From Chloroflexi bacterium RBG_13_53_26 (lineage in GTDB: Bacteria; Chloroflexota; Dehalococcoidia; UBA2247; RBG-13-53-26), in assembly GCA_001795035.1 (NCBI GenBank), contig MGMW01000070.1:1-14937 (forward strand): a DNA stretch of 14,937 bases, read 5' to 3'. Shown here in pieces: positions 1 through 7,870 of the stretch. The first letter of the stretch is position 1; every line of letters starts with the position of its first letter. Below the pieces are notes generated by a model. That model saw only the letters and a program-made list of their open reading frames with translations, ran no database searches and was not told the origin of the DNA. A program made the translations under genes and the position numbers.

Positions 1-103
1 CCTCGCCCCCGAACTGGGGCAACACACAGAGGAAATACTCCTGGAACTTGGTTACACCTGGGATGATATGACCAGGCTCAAGAACGAAGGCGTGATTCTT
101 TAG
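1..103 (+). CDS. C-terminal end of a probable CaiB/BaiF class III CoA-transferase (partial, cut by left edge)
   Basis: An open frame enters from the left edge (first full codon at base 2) and stops at TAG 101-103, giving 33 residues. The tail contains APELGQHTEEILLELGY and ends LKNEGVIL. This matches the usual end of class III CoA-transferases: 'APxLGxHTxEIL...LGY' followed by a short helix and a final 'GVI'. Members move CoA between acyl-CoA and a free acid in the cytosol. The following carboxylase gene begins 20 nt after the stop, so the two are probably co-transcribed. A CoA-transferase here would suit activation of the acid made by the carboxylase, but the donor and acceptor cannot be inferred. 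The identification rests only on this short tail, since the catalytic Asp region lies outside the window. Confidence 0.65.
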   Translation, partial: LAPELGQHTEEILLELGYTWDDMTRLKNEGVIL

Positions 104-122
104 CTATGGAGAAGGAGGCAAC

Positions 123-2303
123 ATGGGGATATGTTATCAGGGCAAGCCACTGAAGGAAGCAGTGGCCGAGAAGGAACGGATCTTCAAGGAAACCGGCTAT
201 GCCTACGGTCTGAAAGAGATCAAGCTGGTAGAGAGTGATCCAGCCAAATTCATGAGGTTCCAGCTAAGACTGGTGGCTGCCTGCATCAGTGCCAGGGAGA
301 CAGCCAAGTTGATCTCAGCTAACCCCGTAGCCATGCTGCAGGGCGAGCTGCTGTTCATGCTGGCCAATCCAGAAGGAGACTGCATTGCAGCCTCCTATGG
401 ACTTGCTGGCCATATCCAGGCTTTTCCCTTCATCATCCGTTCCATAGCCAACCTGGGCTTTGAAGAAGACCCTGGCATCAACGTGGGAGACATCTTCGCG
501 ACGAATGATTCTTACTACGGTGCTCCTCACAACGCAGATAATTACAATTGGGTCCCAGTTTTCCACAAAGACGAATTGATTGCATGGTCGGTGGGGCTGA
601 ACCACATTGTCGATGTGGGGGGACTCCAGCCCGGAAATCTCGGCACCATCTCACCCAACACTTTCACCGACGGGTTTATATACCCGCCCACCAAGACGGG
701 GGAGAACTTCAGGCAGCACGGATGGTGGGCGCTGCATTGGAAGAGACGGACAAGGACGGAAGCGTTTAATGTCCTGGATGACAAGATGAGAACGGCCGGC
801 GCGGTTTCTCTTCACAACAAGATACTGGAGATCGTGGAAGAGTTCGGGGTGGACTATTTCAGACAGGGTCTAAGAGAGGTAATTGAGCGAGAGAGACGGG
901 TGCTGGTAGAAAGAATCAAGGCCATGGCAGTGCCGGGGAAATATGGATACCTGCACCTCAGCACGGTGAAATACAAAGGAGTAGTGGGTACACTGTTTGC
1001 CACCTCCAACAGAGACTGGGTACTCCATGAACCAGCGGAACTCAATGTTCTTCGCGATGGCAAGCTGTTCGTTGACGTAGAAGGTTTGACCAGCGAAGCA
1101 GATTTCCACTGCAATGGCTCTGAATCTGCGGTCCGGATGCTGAGTTCCCTCGGCTGCTGGCCTATGTTCGCCTACACGCTCACCCTCAATACGGCCCTGC
1201 AGTATATGACTGACTGGAACCTGCCCCCTGGGAGCATGTTCAATCCGCAAAACCCCTATGCAGCCACAGTCATGTCCCTGTCTGAGACTGGCAAGATGAT
1301 CTGGATGTTTCACAACACATTGAGTCTGGCCTATTTCACCAGAGGGTTCCTGGAGGAATGTGACCCTGAAGATGCCTGCGGTGTCGGTTATGGCATGGCT
1401 GGCGTGTTGGCGGACGGATTCCCCTGGGCTGGCGGCGATATGGCGCTTATCACCTGCTGGAGCGCTAATGCCCTTCCCTACAAAGACGGAGAGCTCGCCT
1501 ACTTCTGTGCACCGAATCCGCAGCCAGATCAGGGTGAGACCGAGTCAAGTGAATTCCTGCAACCAACCAATCTGACCATAGGCAAAAAGTTCATACCGAA
1601 CTACTGCGGGCACGGCAAGTTCAGAGGCGGCCTAGGGATCGGCATGTGTCAGCTCATCGTTGACCCAGGGCAGTACTTGGTTATAGCCGGTTTTGCTGCT
1701 ACGGGGGGGATGATGCGAGTGGCCATGGGGATGTGTGGGGGATATCCTGGGCCGAACGACATAATCTATTTCGCCCACGATACCAATATGAGAGAACTCC
1801 TGGCAGAGGGGAAGACTTACCCTAGGGACTTCGTTGAGATAGGGAAGTGGATCAAAGAAGGCAAGCTAAAGGCCGGGAGCGTGGATCTGTTCAAGGGCGC
1901 CGCACCCAACATTCCCTGCAAGGACGGTGATCTGTTCTCCTCAGCGACTTCTGCCATGGGGGGTTGGGGCGATCCGCTGGAGAGGGAATTCGCCCTGATA
2001 GAGAAGGACGTGCACTATGGTTGGATCACTCCCGATGTGGCCGCCACTGTCTACGGCGCAGTCATAGACGACGAGGGAAAGGTCAAGGTGGCTGAGAGCC
2101 AGGACCTGAGGAAGAAAATGCGCAACAAGCGCAGAGAGCGATCGGTCGACACTAAGGAGTGGTGGAAGAAGGAGAGAGAGCAGGTACTGAGGAAGGCGTT
2201 CTCCGAGGATGTCTACAACATGTATGCCGATTGTTTGAAATACTCCAAGTTCCGTAGTGACTTCACGGCCATGTGGCAAGTGCCTGCGGACTATAAACTG
2301 TAA
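123..2303 (+). CDS. acxB: Acetone-carboxylase-type alpha subunit (HyuB / hydantoinase B family)
   Basis: The 726-residue protein is a full-length HyuB-fold subunit; acetone carboxylase alpha subunits are about 770 residues. In that family this subunit holds the Mn-containing site where the phosphorylated ketone enolate meets CO2. The likely metal ligands are visible: H136 and D139 in the stretch GAPHNAD and H161 in GLNHIVD. Their spacing agrees closely with the His/Asp/His Mn site described for Xanthobacter acetone carboxylase. GHGKFRGGLG at 496-505 is a HyuB hallmark. ATG 123 follows AAGGAGG at 112-118. The gamma subunit begins 11 nt downstream. HyuB proteins also occur in N-methylhydantoinases and 5-oxoprolinases, but the gamma gene next door argues for a carboxylase. 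The substrate could be acetone, another ketone or an aryl ketone; the symbol reflects the family, not a proven substrate. Confidence 0.9.
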   Translation: MGICYQGKPLKEAVAEKERIFKETGYAYGLKEIKLVESDPAKFMRFQLRLVAACISARETAKLISANPVAMLQGELLFMLANPEGDCIAASYGLAGHIQAFPFIIRSIANLGFEEDPGINVGDIFATNDSYYGAPHNADNYNWVPVFHKDELIAWSVGLNHIVDVGGLQPGNLGTISPNTFTDGFIYPPTKTGENFRQHGWWALHWKRRTRTEAFNVLDDKMRTAGAVSLHNKILEIVEEFGVDYFRQGLREVIERERRVLVERIKAMAVPGKYGYLHLSTVKYKGVVGTLFATSNRDWVLHEPAELNVLRDGKLFVDVEGLTSEADFHCNGSESAVRMLSSLGCWPMFAYTLTLNTALQYMTDWNLPPGSMFNPQNPYAATVMSLSETGKMIWMFHNTLSLAYFTRGFLEECDPEDACGVGYGMAGVLADGFPWAGGDMALITCWSANALPYKDGELAYFCAPNPQPDQGETESSEFLQPTNLTIGKKFIPNYCGHGKFRGGLGIGMCQLIVDPGQYLVIAGFAATGGMMRVAMGMCGGYPGPNDIIYFAHDTNMRELLAEGKTYPRDFVEIGKWIKEGKLKAGSVDLFKGAAPNIPCKDGDLFSSATSAMGGWGDPLEREFALIEKDVHYGWITPDVAATVYGAVIDDEGKVKVAESQDLRKKMRNKRRERSVDTKEWWKKEREQVLRKAFSEDVYNMYADCLKYSKFRSDFTAMWQVPADYKL

Positions 2304-2314
2304 GGGGGAAAGAG

Positions 2315-2884
2315 ATGCCAGAAGAGATTGCTACCAAGGAAAACCTGAAGCTTTTGGTGGAGGGCAAGCTTGATTGGGAGGGGGTGAAGAGGCTGATTCA
2401 TCTGTCTCCCAAGGACAAGGACAGGTTCTGGAAATACCTGGAGGTATTGCAGGAGAAGGTGCCATGGAAGGACAAGATCCTGCTCCGCATCTCAGACCAT
2501 CTCTATATCGTGGCCAAGAAAGGCGGCGACAGAGTGGTCAAATGTGACTGCGGGCACGAATTCGGAGATTACCGGGCCAACTGGAAGCTGAGTTGCCGCA
2601 TCTATGTCAGAAAAACGCTTGAGGAGATGGCAGAGGTAGTCTCAGTAGAGGAAGCCCTGCCCTACCCGGAGTTGGTGGAGATTAGAGAGTTCTATTGCCC
2701 GGGGTGCTTTGCTCAGTTGGGGGTAGAGATTGTCCCTATGGGACACCCGGTACTATTTGAAATCTTACCCGATCTTGACACCTTCTATCGCGTGTGGTTA
2801 GGAAAACCTATAGAGGATGAGAAACCAGCGTGGTTTACCGACAAGACCTGGGACCTGACCGCAAAATGGGCAAAGGGGGGATAA
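2315..2884 (+). CDS. acxC: Acetone-carboxylase-type gamma subunit (small zinc-binding subunit)
   Basis: The 189-residue protein belongs to the acetone carboxylase gamma family (Acetone_carb_G), whose members are usually about 165-180 residues. Candidate metal-binding cysteines are C77 and C79 (KCDCGHEFGDY), C94 (KLSCR), and C128 with C131 (YCPGC). The signature region CDCGHEFGDYRANWK is followed by an acidic helix, the CPGC knuckle and a C-terminal GHP...DTFY segment. In the known enzyme gamma helps assemble the alpha2-beta2-gamma2 complex. It separates ATP-dependent ketone carboxylases from hydantoinases and oxoprolinases, which lack it. ATG 2315 follows a purine-rich run after the alpha stop, and the beta start lies one base after this gene's stop, so translation is probably coupled. 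The order alpha-gamma-beta differs from the beta-alpha-gamma order of Xanthobacter acxABC. Confidence 0.9.
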   Translation: MPEEIATKENLKLLVEGKLDWEGVKRLIHLSPKDKDRFWKYLEVLQEKVPWKDKILLRISDHLYIVAKKGGDRVVKCDCGHEFGDYRANWKLSCRIYVRKTLEEMAEVVSVEEALPYPELVEIREFYCPGCFAQLGVEIVPMGHPVLFEILPDLDTFYRVWLGKPIEDEKPAWFTDKTWDLTAKWAKGG

Positions 2885-2885
2885 G

Positions 2886-5048
2886 ATGACAGATAGAACA
2901 GAGAAGAGGTACTTACTGGCCCTGGACGCCGGTGGTACAATGACCGACACCTTTGCTGTGGACGAAAAGGGGCAGTTTGTTCTGGGAAAGTCCCTAACCA
3001 ATCACCAGAATGAAGCTGCCAGCTATATCGCCTCCGTTGCCGACGCAGCAGAAGACTGGGGAACAACATCCTCTGAACTCCACAAGAAGGCCATATCGTC
3101 CACCTACACCGGCACATCAATGCTTAATATCCTGCTGACCCAGCGGGGAAGCAGGATTGGATTGCTGATAACCAGAGGGTTCTCCCATATGCCCATCATG
3201 GAGAGGGGCCTTACCTGGATAGGGCAGTCCTATGAGGACATACTGCACCAGCAACTGCATGAGCATACTCCCTGGCTGGTACAGCCGGAACATGTCAAGG
3301 AAGTGACGGAGCGAATCTCAGTCGGCAGTTTCTACATGGCTCACCACTACATGCCTGGCCAAATTGTTATCCCTCTCATTGAGGAAGAGGCCCGCCAGGG
3401 CGTCAAAGAGTTACTGGACGAGGGGGTGGAGGTCATCGGTATCCTCACCATTGGTTCGTACGTTAACCCAATGCACGAGAAGAGGATAGCGGAGATTGCT
3501 CTAGAGATGACAAAACAACGAGGAGTTGATATACCCGTAGTCGCCTCTTACGAACTATGTTCAGTGCCTAATGAAAACGAGAGGTTGAAGACCCTCCTAA
3601 TACAATGCTATGCGGCAGAAACCGCCAGGAGAAGCCTGCTCAATGTGGAGGCAGCAGCCAAGAAGGATGGCTATGAATATGAATTGCTGACACTGCTAGC
3701 CTATGGAGGAGCGGCAACCATCCGATACCCCAAGCTGTGCGAAGCTGTCATCTCAGGACCGACTGGAGGTCTGCTGGGGGGCAAGTTCATGGCTGATTTC
3801 ACAGGATTACGGAATATGCTTTGCTGCGACCTGGGGGGCACCACATTTGACGCAGGCCTAATTGCCGCAGGATTGATACCGGTCAACAAGTCTCCTGATT
3901 TTGCCGGACACAGGCTGAGACTGCCCATGGTGAGCATAGACTCCATTGGTGCCGGAACTGGTACGGTCATCCACGTCGACGCGGTGACCAAACGGATCAT
4001 CCTGGGACCTGAAAGCGCCGGCAGCGCTGTTGGCACATGTTACACCTATCCCGACATCACCATCGGAGATATAGATCTTATCCTGGGATTCTTGAACGAA
4101 GACTACTTTCTGGGGGGCAAAGTAAAACTCAACAGGAAGAAGGCTCTCCAGATGTTGGAGGAAAGACTAGCCAAGCCATTAGGTCAAGACATCTATGAGG
4201 TATCGAGCAAGGTCTTGGAGTTGCTGCACGCGCACATGTGTGATCACCTCAGCAGCATGCTCCTGTCGAAGGGGCTCAATCCCGCCGAATTCACCCTGCT
4301 GGTTTACGGTGGCAGTGGCCCACTCCATCTCTGGGGATTGGGGCGCGGTCTCACTGTCGGCGGAATAATGACAGTTCCCTGGGCGGCAGCCTTCTCCGCA
4401 TTCGGATGCGCCGCCGCGGAGTACTTCCACCGCTACGACAAGGCAGTGACATTCTTCCTAACTCCCGACATGGAAGAAGCCATTAAGATGTATCAGGGCA
4501 TGGGACTGAGTGCTGCCTGGCAAGAACTGGAGGAGCGAGGATATGAGGAACTGGAGAAGGAGGGCATCGCACGGGAGAAGGTTCACTTCAGGTATGGCGT
4601 ATCCGCAAGGTACATCGGGCAAATGTCAGCCTGGGAGGCTCCGGTCCAGAAAGGAAGGGTGGAATCAGTCGAAGACCTGAACAACGTTGTCGGCAGTTTT
4701 GAGAGAGTGTACACCACCATCTATCCAGCAGCAGCCCGCTTCCCTGAGGCTGGTTATCAAATCACCGAGGTCTACGTGGAAGCTGTAGCAGAGAAGATCA
4801 AGCCGATGACACTGAAGTACACACTCAAGGATAAGAAGGCTCCCCAGAAAGCCTCCAAGGGTCAGAGAGACGCCTACATTGATGGCAAGTGGCTCAAATT
4901 CGACATCTGGGAGATGGATCTTCTCGAGGCAGGGAATAGGATCGACGGTCCGGCCATAATTGAGCATCCTATGACAACCCTGGTTATTCCACCACAGAAC
5001 TACGTGGATTTCGATGAACATAGGTTCATCTGGTACAAAAAGAAGTGA
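2886..5048 (+). CDS. acxA: Acetone-carboxylase-type beta subunit (HyuA / hydantoinase A family, ATP-binding)
   Basis: The 720-residue protein matches acetone carboxylase beta subunits in length (about 717). It has the ASKHA-type nucleotide-binding fold of HyuA proteins: phosphate loop DAGGTMTD at 14-21 in the N-terminal domain and the second loop DLGGTTFD at 315-322 in the central domain. A GAGTGT turn and YGGSGPLH follow further on. In acetone carboxylase this subunit uses ATP to phosphorylate the ketone enolate and bicarbonate before CO2 is joined in alpha. The Met in GGTMTD, where hydantoinases usually have GGTFTD, favours the carboxylase branch. The start is separated from the gamma stop by a single base, consistent with stoichiometric synthesis. 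No frameshift or missing motif is visible, so the three-subunit enzyme looks functional. The true carbonyl substrate is unknown. Confidence 0.91.
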   Translation: MTDRTEKRYLLALDAGGTMTDTFAVDEKGQFVLGKSLTNHQNEAASYIASVADAAEDWGTTSSELHKKAISSTYTGTSMLNILLTQRGSRIGLLITRGFSHMPIMERGLTWIGQSYEDILHQQLHEHTPWLVQPEHVKEVTERISVGSFYMAHHYMPGQIVIPLIEEEARQGVKELLDEGVEVIGILTIGSYVNPMHEKRIAEIALEMTKQRGVDIPVVASYELCSVPNENERLKTLLIQCYAAETARRSLLNVEAAAKKDGYEYELLTLLAYGGAATIRYPKLCEAVISGPTGGLLGGKFMADFTGLRNMLCCDLGGTTFDAGLIAAGLIPVNKSPDFAGHRLRLPMVSIDSIGAGTGTVIHVDAVTKRIILGPESAGSAVGTCYTYPDITIGDIDLILGFLNEDYFLGGKVKLNRKKALQMLEERLAKPLGQDIYEVSSKVLELLHAHMCDHLSSMLLSKGLNPAEFTLLVYGGSGPLHLWGLGRGLTVGGIMTVPWAAAFSAFGCAAAEYFHRYDKAVTFFLTPDMEEAIKMYQGMGLSAAWQELEERGYEELEKEGIAREKVHFRYGVSARYIGQMSAWEAPVQKGRVESVEDLNNVVGSFERVYTTIYPAAARFPEAGYQITEVYVEAVAEKIKPMTLKYTLKDKKAPQKASKGQRDAYIDGKWLKFDIWEMDLLEAGNRIDGPAIIEHPMTTLVIPPQNYVDFDEHRFIWYKKK

Positions 5049-5090
5049 CAAGGGCTCAGGGGCTTAGATTCATAGCAAGGAGTTAATAGA

Positions 5091-5939
5091 ATGGCAGACA
5101 AACCTAAAAGGGTCGGATTCATAGGCCTCGGAGATATCGGACTCCCTATGGCGAGGAGGATTGTAACTGGCGGGTTCGAGACTACGGTGGTCGGTCACAG
5201 AAGACGGGAGCCTGTCGAGGAAATGAAAAAGTTGGGTGCCAAGGAGGTCGAGACACCAAAAGAGGTCGCTCTGACCTCAGAAGTCACCATAATCATGGTA
5301 CAGAACGACAAGCAGGCACAGGAGGTACTTTTCGGACCCACCGGCTTGTTGGAGGGGGTAAAAGAGGGAGACGGAGTTCTCCTTATGGGCACCTTCTCTC
5401 CGGCTTTCTGCAGCAAGGTGGCAGAGGCAGCGAGTTCGAAAAGAGTTGATGTGTTTGACGCCCCAGTGGTTGGGGCCCGCATGGGAGCCGAGGCAGGAAC
5501 TCTAGGAATCAGCATCGGGGGCGACAAGGAAGCGCTGGAGAAGTACCGTCATATCCTCGAGAGGATGGGGAGGATCACCTACTGTGGCCACCTTGGCATG
5601 GGACAGATCGTGAAACTAGTCAACAACATGGCAGCCATCATCAATGCGCGCGTTGCCTACGAAGCCATCGCCTGGGGCATAAGGAACGGAGCCACTGAGG
5701 AATTGCTCGTTGGTCACATGAAAAACGGCTCAGGCAGCAGCTTCGCGGTCCAGAACTGGGAGTGGCTGAAGCCCTATTTCAAGGAGCCGCCCCCACCCAC
5801 CTACTATGTTGGAGGCAAGGATCTCAGCTATGCCCTGGAAATCGCTCATCAAATAGGCCAACCATGCCCGATTGCCGCTCTTGTATGTGAACTTCAAAAA
5901 ATGGGGCCGCCCAAGCTGCCCGAGCCTTCTCAGGAGTAA
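5091..5939 (+). CDS. Beta-hydroxyacid dehydrogenase (3-hydroxyisobutyrate / 6-phosphogluconate dehydrogenase superfamily)
   Basis: The 282-residue length is typical of this family, which interconverts 3-hydroxyacids or 4-carbon analogues and their semialdehydes with NAD(P). The N-terminal Rossmann glycine motif GFIGLGDIG is at 9-17. The basic run GHRRR at 35-39, after the second strand, would favour NADP(H) over NAD(H). The substrate loop is DAPVVGARMGAEAGTL (123-138), where the usual form is DAPVSGG; the Ser and second Gly that hold the substrate carboxylate are replaced by Val127 and Ala129. The catalytic lysine is K175 in the GQIVKLVNN segment, and KDL at 243-245 is the late family motif. 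AAGGAG at 5077-5082 lies 8 nt before the ATG. It follows the carboxylase by 42 nt and probably acts on a product of that pathway. The substrate is uncertain, and the altered loop argues against a plain 3-hydroxyisobutyrate enzyme. Confidence 0.88.
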   Translation: MADKPKRVGFIGLGDIGLPMARRIVTGGFETTVVGHRRREPVEEMKKLGAKEVETPKEVALTSEVTIIMVQNDKQAQEVLFGPTGLLEGVKEGDGVLLMGTFSPAFCSKVAEAASSKRVDVFDAPVVGARMGAEAGTLGISIGGDKEALEKYRHILERMGRITYCGHLGMGQIVKLVNNMAAIINARVAYEAIAWGIRNGATEELLVGHMKNGSGSSFAVQNWEWLKPYFKEPPPPTYYVGGKDLSYALEIAHQIGQPCPIAALVCELQKMGPPKLPEPSQE

Positions 5940-6022
5940 AGGGCCTGCAATGCACTATTCTGACCAATCTCGGATAGGCACTTGAATGATAGAGAGGGAC
6001 TAATGGCAAAACCTTGGCAGTG

Positions 6023-6028
6023 AAGGAG
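6023..6028 (+). promoter_or_regulatory. Ribosome binding site deciding the flavoprotein start
   Basis: AAGGAG with 9 nt to ATG 6038 favours this start over the in-frame TTG at 6014. A tiny frame of six codons (6003-6023, MAKPWQ) with a purine-rich leader stops just before this site and might couple translation into the gene. Confidence 0.5.
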
Positions 6029-6037
6029 CAGCAGAGC

Positions 6038-6763
6038 ATGATTACAGTCAAAATCAAAGTGCTGGGCATCTCCGGAACCCCCATAAGGGGAGGCAACTGT
6101 GACACGATGGTTCAGGAAGCCCTAGCAACGGCATCACGAATACCCGGCGTGGAGACCGAGTTCATCACGCTGGCAGACAGGAAAATAGCACTCTGCGAGC
6201 ACTGCCAGTGGTGCATAGAGAACCGAGCGCCATGCAAGATACAGGATGATGCTCACATGGTATTTGAGAAGATGATAGGCAGCGACGCGTTCATCCTGGG
6301 TGCACCGGTATGGAACGTCGGTGCCGCACCTTTGTTCTCAACATTGATTTCCCGCTGGAGATATCACCACTTCTTCACCTACAACTTCAGAAACAAGGTC
6401 TCCGGATTGTTGACCGTTGGATTCCTGGGTATGGGCTTGGAGCGAGCCCTGGAAGACCTGGAAGTCATCGGCAGAGGCGCAGGATTCGTGGTTGCCAGAG
6501 GCTGGGCGGTGGCCAGCACTGCCGCCTTTGGGCAAAGGCCGGCATACCTCGAGCACGGAGTACTGGATGATAAAGCGGGGATGACGCGAGTTCGGAATGT
6601 GGCCACCAAGGTGGTTGAGATCAGCAGAATGATCAAGTATGCGGCAGAGGCAGGAGTAACATTGCCAGAAGAATACACAACCACCTTCAGAGGAGTCCAC
6701 CTGAAGGACAGGGAAAAGAAGGTCTTGATTGACGGAGTCTGGAGAGACAAAGATACCGACTAA
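6038..6763 (+). CDS. Flavodoxin-fold flavoprotein with a four-cysteine [4Fe-4S]-type motif (Isf / NADPH-dependent FMN reductase family)
   Basis: This 241-residue protein begins with a flavodoxin-like strand and FMN phosphate loop (GISGTPIRGGN, 10-20). GAPVWNVG at 88-95 forms the second flavin loop. Between them lie C53, C56, C59 and C66 with spacing C-x2-C-x2-C-x6-C. This fits the compact cluster motif of archaeal and bacterial iron-sulfur flavoproteins (Isf), which pass electrons between ferredoxin-like donors and small acceptors. The frame is open from a TTG at 6014, but ATG 6038 is preferred because AAGGAG (6023-6028) sits 9 nt upstream and the flavodoxin strand then begins at once. It is in the same gene run as the dehydrogenase and the FMN enzyme downstream. 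Its role may be an electron carrier or a reductase for an oxygen-sensitive step. Whether a cluster is bound cannot be settled here. Confidence 0.85.
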   Translation: MITVKIKVLGISGTPIRGGNCDTMVQEALATASRIPGVETEFITLADRKIALCEHCQWCIENRAPCKIQDDAHMVFEKMIGSDAFILGAPVWNVGAAPLFSTLISRWRYHHFFTYNFRNKVSGLLTVGFLGMGLERALEDLEVIGRGAGFVVARGWAVASTAAFGQRPAYLEHGVLDDKAGMTRVRNVATKVVEISRMIKYAAEAGVTLPEEYTTTFRGVHLKDREKKVLIDGVWRDKDTD

Positions 6764-6773
6764 CCACAGCGAG

Positions 6774-7853
6774 ATGGCTCAGAAGCCATCCCGGATGAGA
6801 ACGAAGATCACCGACCTGCTCGGAATACGGTATCCTGTCATTCAAGCGCCAGCCAATTTCGTGGGAGTCCCCCGGCTGGTAGCCGCTGTTTCCAACGCCG
6901 GCGGTTTCGGCATACTGGCTTCAGGGCGACTTGCTGCAGGGGAAATAAGGGATGACATCAGGGCTGTGAGACAGCTCACCGACAAGCCTTTCGGAGTGAA
7001 TCTCATATTCGGCAGCCCAGGATACGAGAAGCTGGCAGAGGTCTTCCTAGAAGAGAAGGTCCCCCTGATTTGCCATTCCAGAGGCAACCCAAAATGGCTG
7101 ATTGATCTCACAACCGGCCTGGACATAAAGATCATGGCCATGGTAGGCAGCATGAGGCACGCGATCAGGGCAGAGCAGGATGGAACTGATGCCATCATGG
7201 TGCAGGGGGAAGAAGCGGGTGGCCACGTGGGGTACGTGAGCACGATCGTTCTTCTACCTCTCATAGCCAGCAAGGTCAGAATTCCCGTGGTGGGGGCCGG
7301 AGGGTTCTGCGACGGCGCGGGATTGGTGGCAGCCCTGGCACTGGGTGCCGAAGGCATCGCTATGGGCACCAGATTTGCAGTCACTCAGGAAAGTCCGCTC
7401 CCCATCAGTGTCAAACAACGGTATTTGGAGTGCAGTGAGAATGACACCCTGGTTACGCCCGCAATCACCGGAACACGGCTCAGGGTGATCAGCAACAAGT
7501 TCACCCAGATGTTGGAGGAAAGGGACAAGTCAACCTCCTGGAAAGAGAAGATATCAGGCGCAATGGAAACCAGAAGAATGCTGGGGGTCACGTGGTGGCG
7601 ATTTCTCCTTGGCGGCTGGAGCATGAGAAAGCAATATCAAGCATCCATATCGGAATTGGGGCACCTGGCCGCAGGTGGTGTGCGGATACGAAAGGCCATG
7701 GTCGAAGGCGATGCAGATCTTGGAGTCATGCCCAGCGGACAGGTCTGCGGAAGGATAGACGATATCCCTATTGTCGAGGAATTGGTGGAGCGGATAGTCT
7801 CCCAGGCTCAAAGCATTCTTGATTCTATGAGAAACAAGATGCTTCCCCGGTAA
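6774..7853 (+). CDS. FMN-dependent nitronate monooxygenase / enoyl-ACP reductase II (FabK)-like TIM-barrel oxidoreductase
   Basis: The 359-residue protein (from ATG 6774) has the hallmarks of the 2-nitropropane dioxygenase family: a start on RYPVIQAP (19-26), SNAGGFGIL (40-48), GEEAGGHVG (145-153) with the conserved H151, GAGG (174-177) as a phosphate loop and GTRF (198-201). Members bind FMN in a TIM barrel. They act as nitronate monooxygenases, NADH:quinone reductases or FabK-type enoyl reductases, and sequence alone does not separate these. In an operon with CoA-ester genes, a reductase acting on an enoyl or quinone-like substrate is at least as likely as nitronate oxidation. A longer frame from TTG 6729 would overlap the previous gene by 35 nt. 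The ATG placed 10 nt after that gene's stop is preferred, though no strong ribosome site is seen before either start. Confidence 0.84.
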   Translation: MAQKPSRMRTKITDLLGIRYPVIQAPANFVGVPRLVAAVSNAGGFGILASGRLAAGEIRDDIRAVRQLTDKPFGVNLIFGSPGYEKLAEVFLEEKVPLICHSRGNPKWLIDLTTGLDIKIMAMVGSMRHAIRAEQDGTDAIMVQGEEAGGHVGYVSTIVLLPLIASKVRIPVVGAGGFCDGAGLVAALALGAEGIAMGTRFAVTQESPLPISVKQRYLECSENDTLVTPAITGTRLRVISNKFTQMLEERDKSTSWKEKISGAMETRRMLGVTWWRFLLGGWSMRKQYQASISELGHLAAGGVRIRKAMVEGDADLGVMPSGQVCGRIDDIPIVEELVERIVSQAQSILDSMRNKMLPR

Positions 7854-7870
7854 ACCTTTAGGTGCAGATG

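Noticed and set aside
870..1313. 147-codon minus-strand open frame
   Set aside because: It lies wholly inside the well-conserved alpha subunit gene and shows no family motif or start signal. It is a shadow frame.
123..5048. Annotation as N-methylhydantoinase or 5-oxoprolinase (HyuA/HyuB)
   Set aside because: The intervening gene is a clear acetone carboxylase gamma subunit with its cysteine motifs, which hydantoinases and oxoprolinases do not have. The beta GGTMTD loop also fits the carboxylase branch.
6014..6037. TTG start adding 8 residues to the flavoprotein
   Set aside because: No ribosome site suits it, while ATG 6038 has AAGGAG at good spacing and begins at the flavodoxin strand.
6729..6773. 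TTG start of the nitronate-monooxygenase-like gene inside the previous gene
   Set aside because: It adds 15 residues not expected for the family and overlaps the upstream gene by 35 nt. ATG 6774 follows that gene's stop directly.
6842..7384. 180-codon minus-strand open frame
   Set aside because: It is antisense to the FMN enzyme gene, low in complexity (Ala, Ser and Pro rich) and without recognisable motifs.
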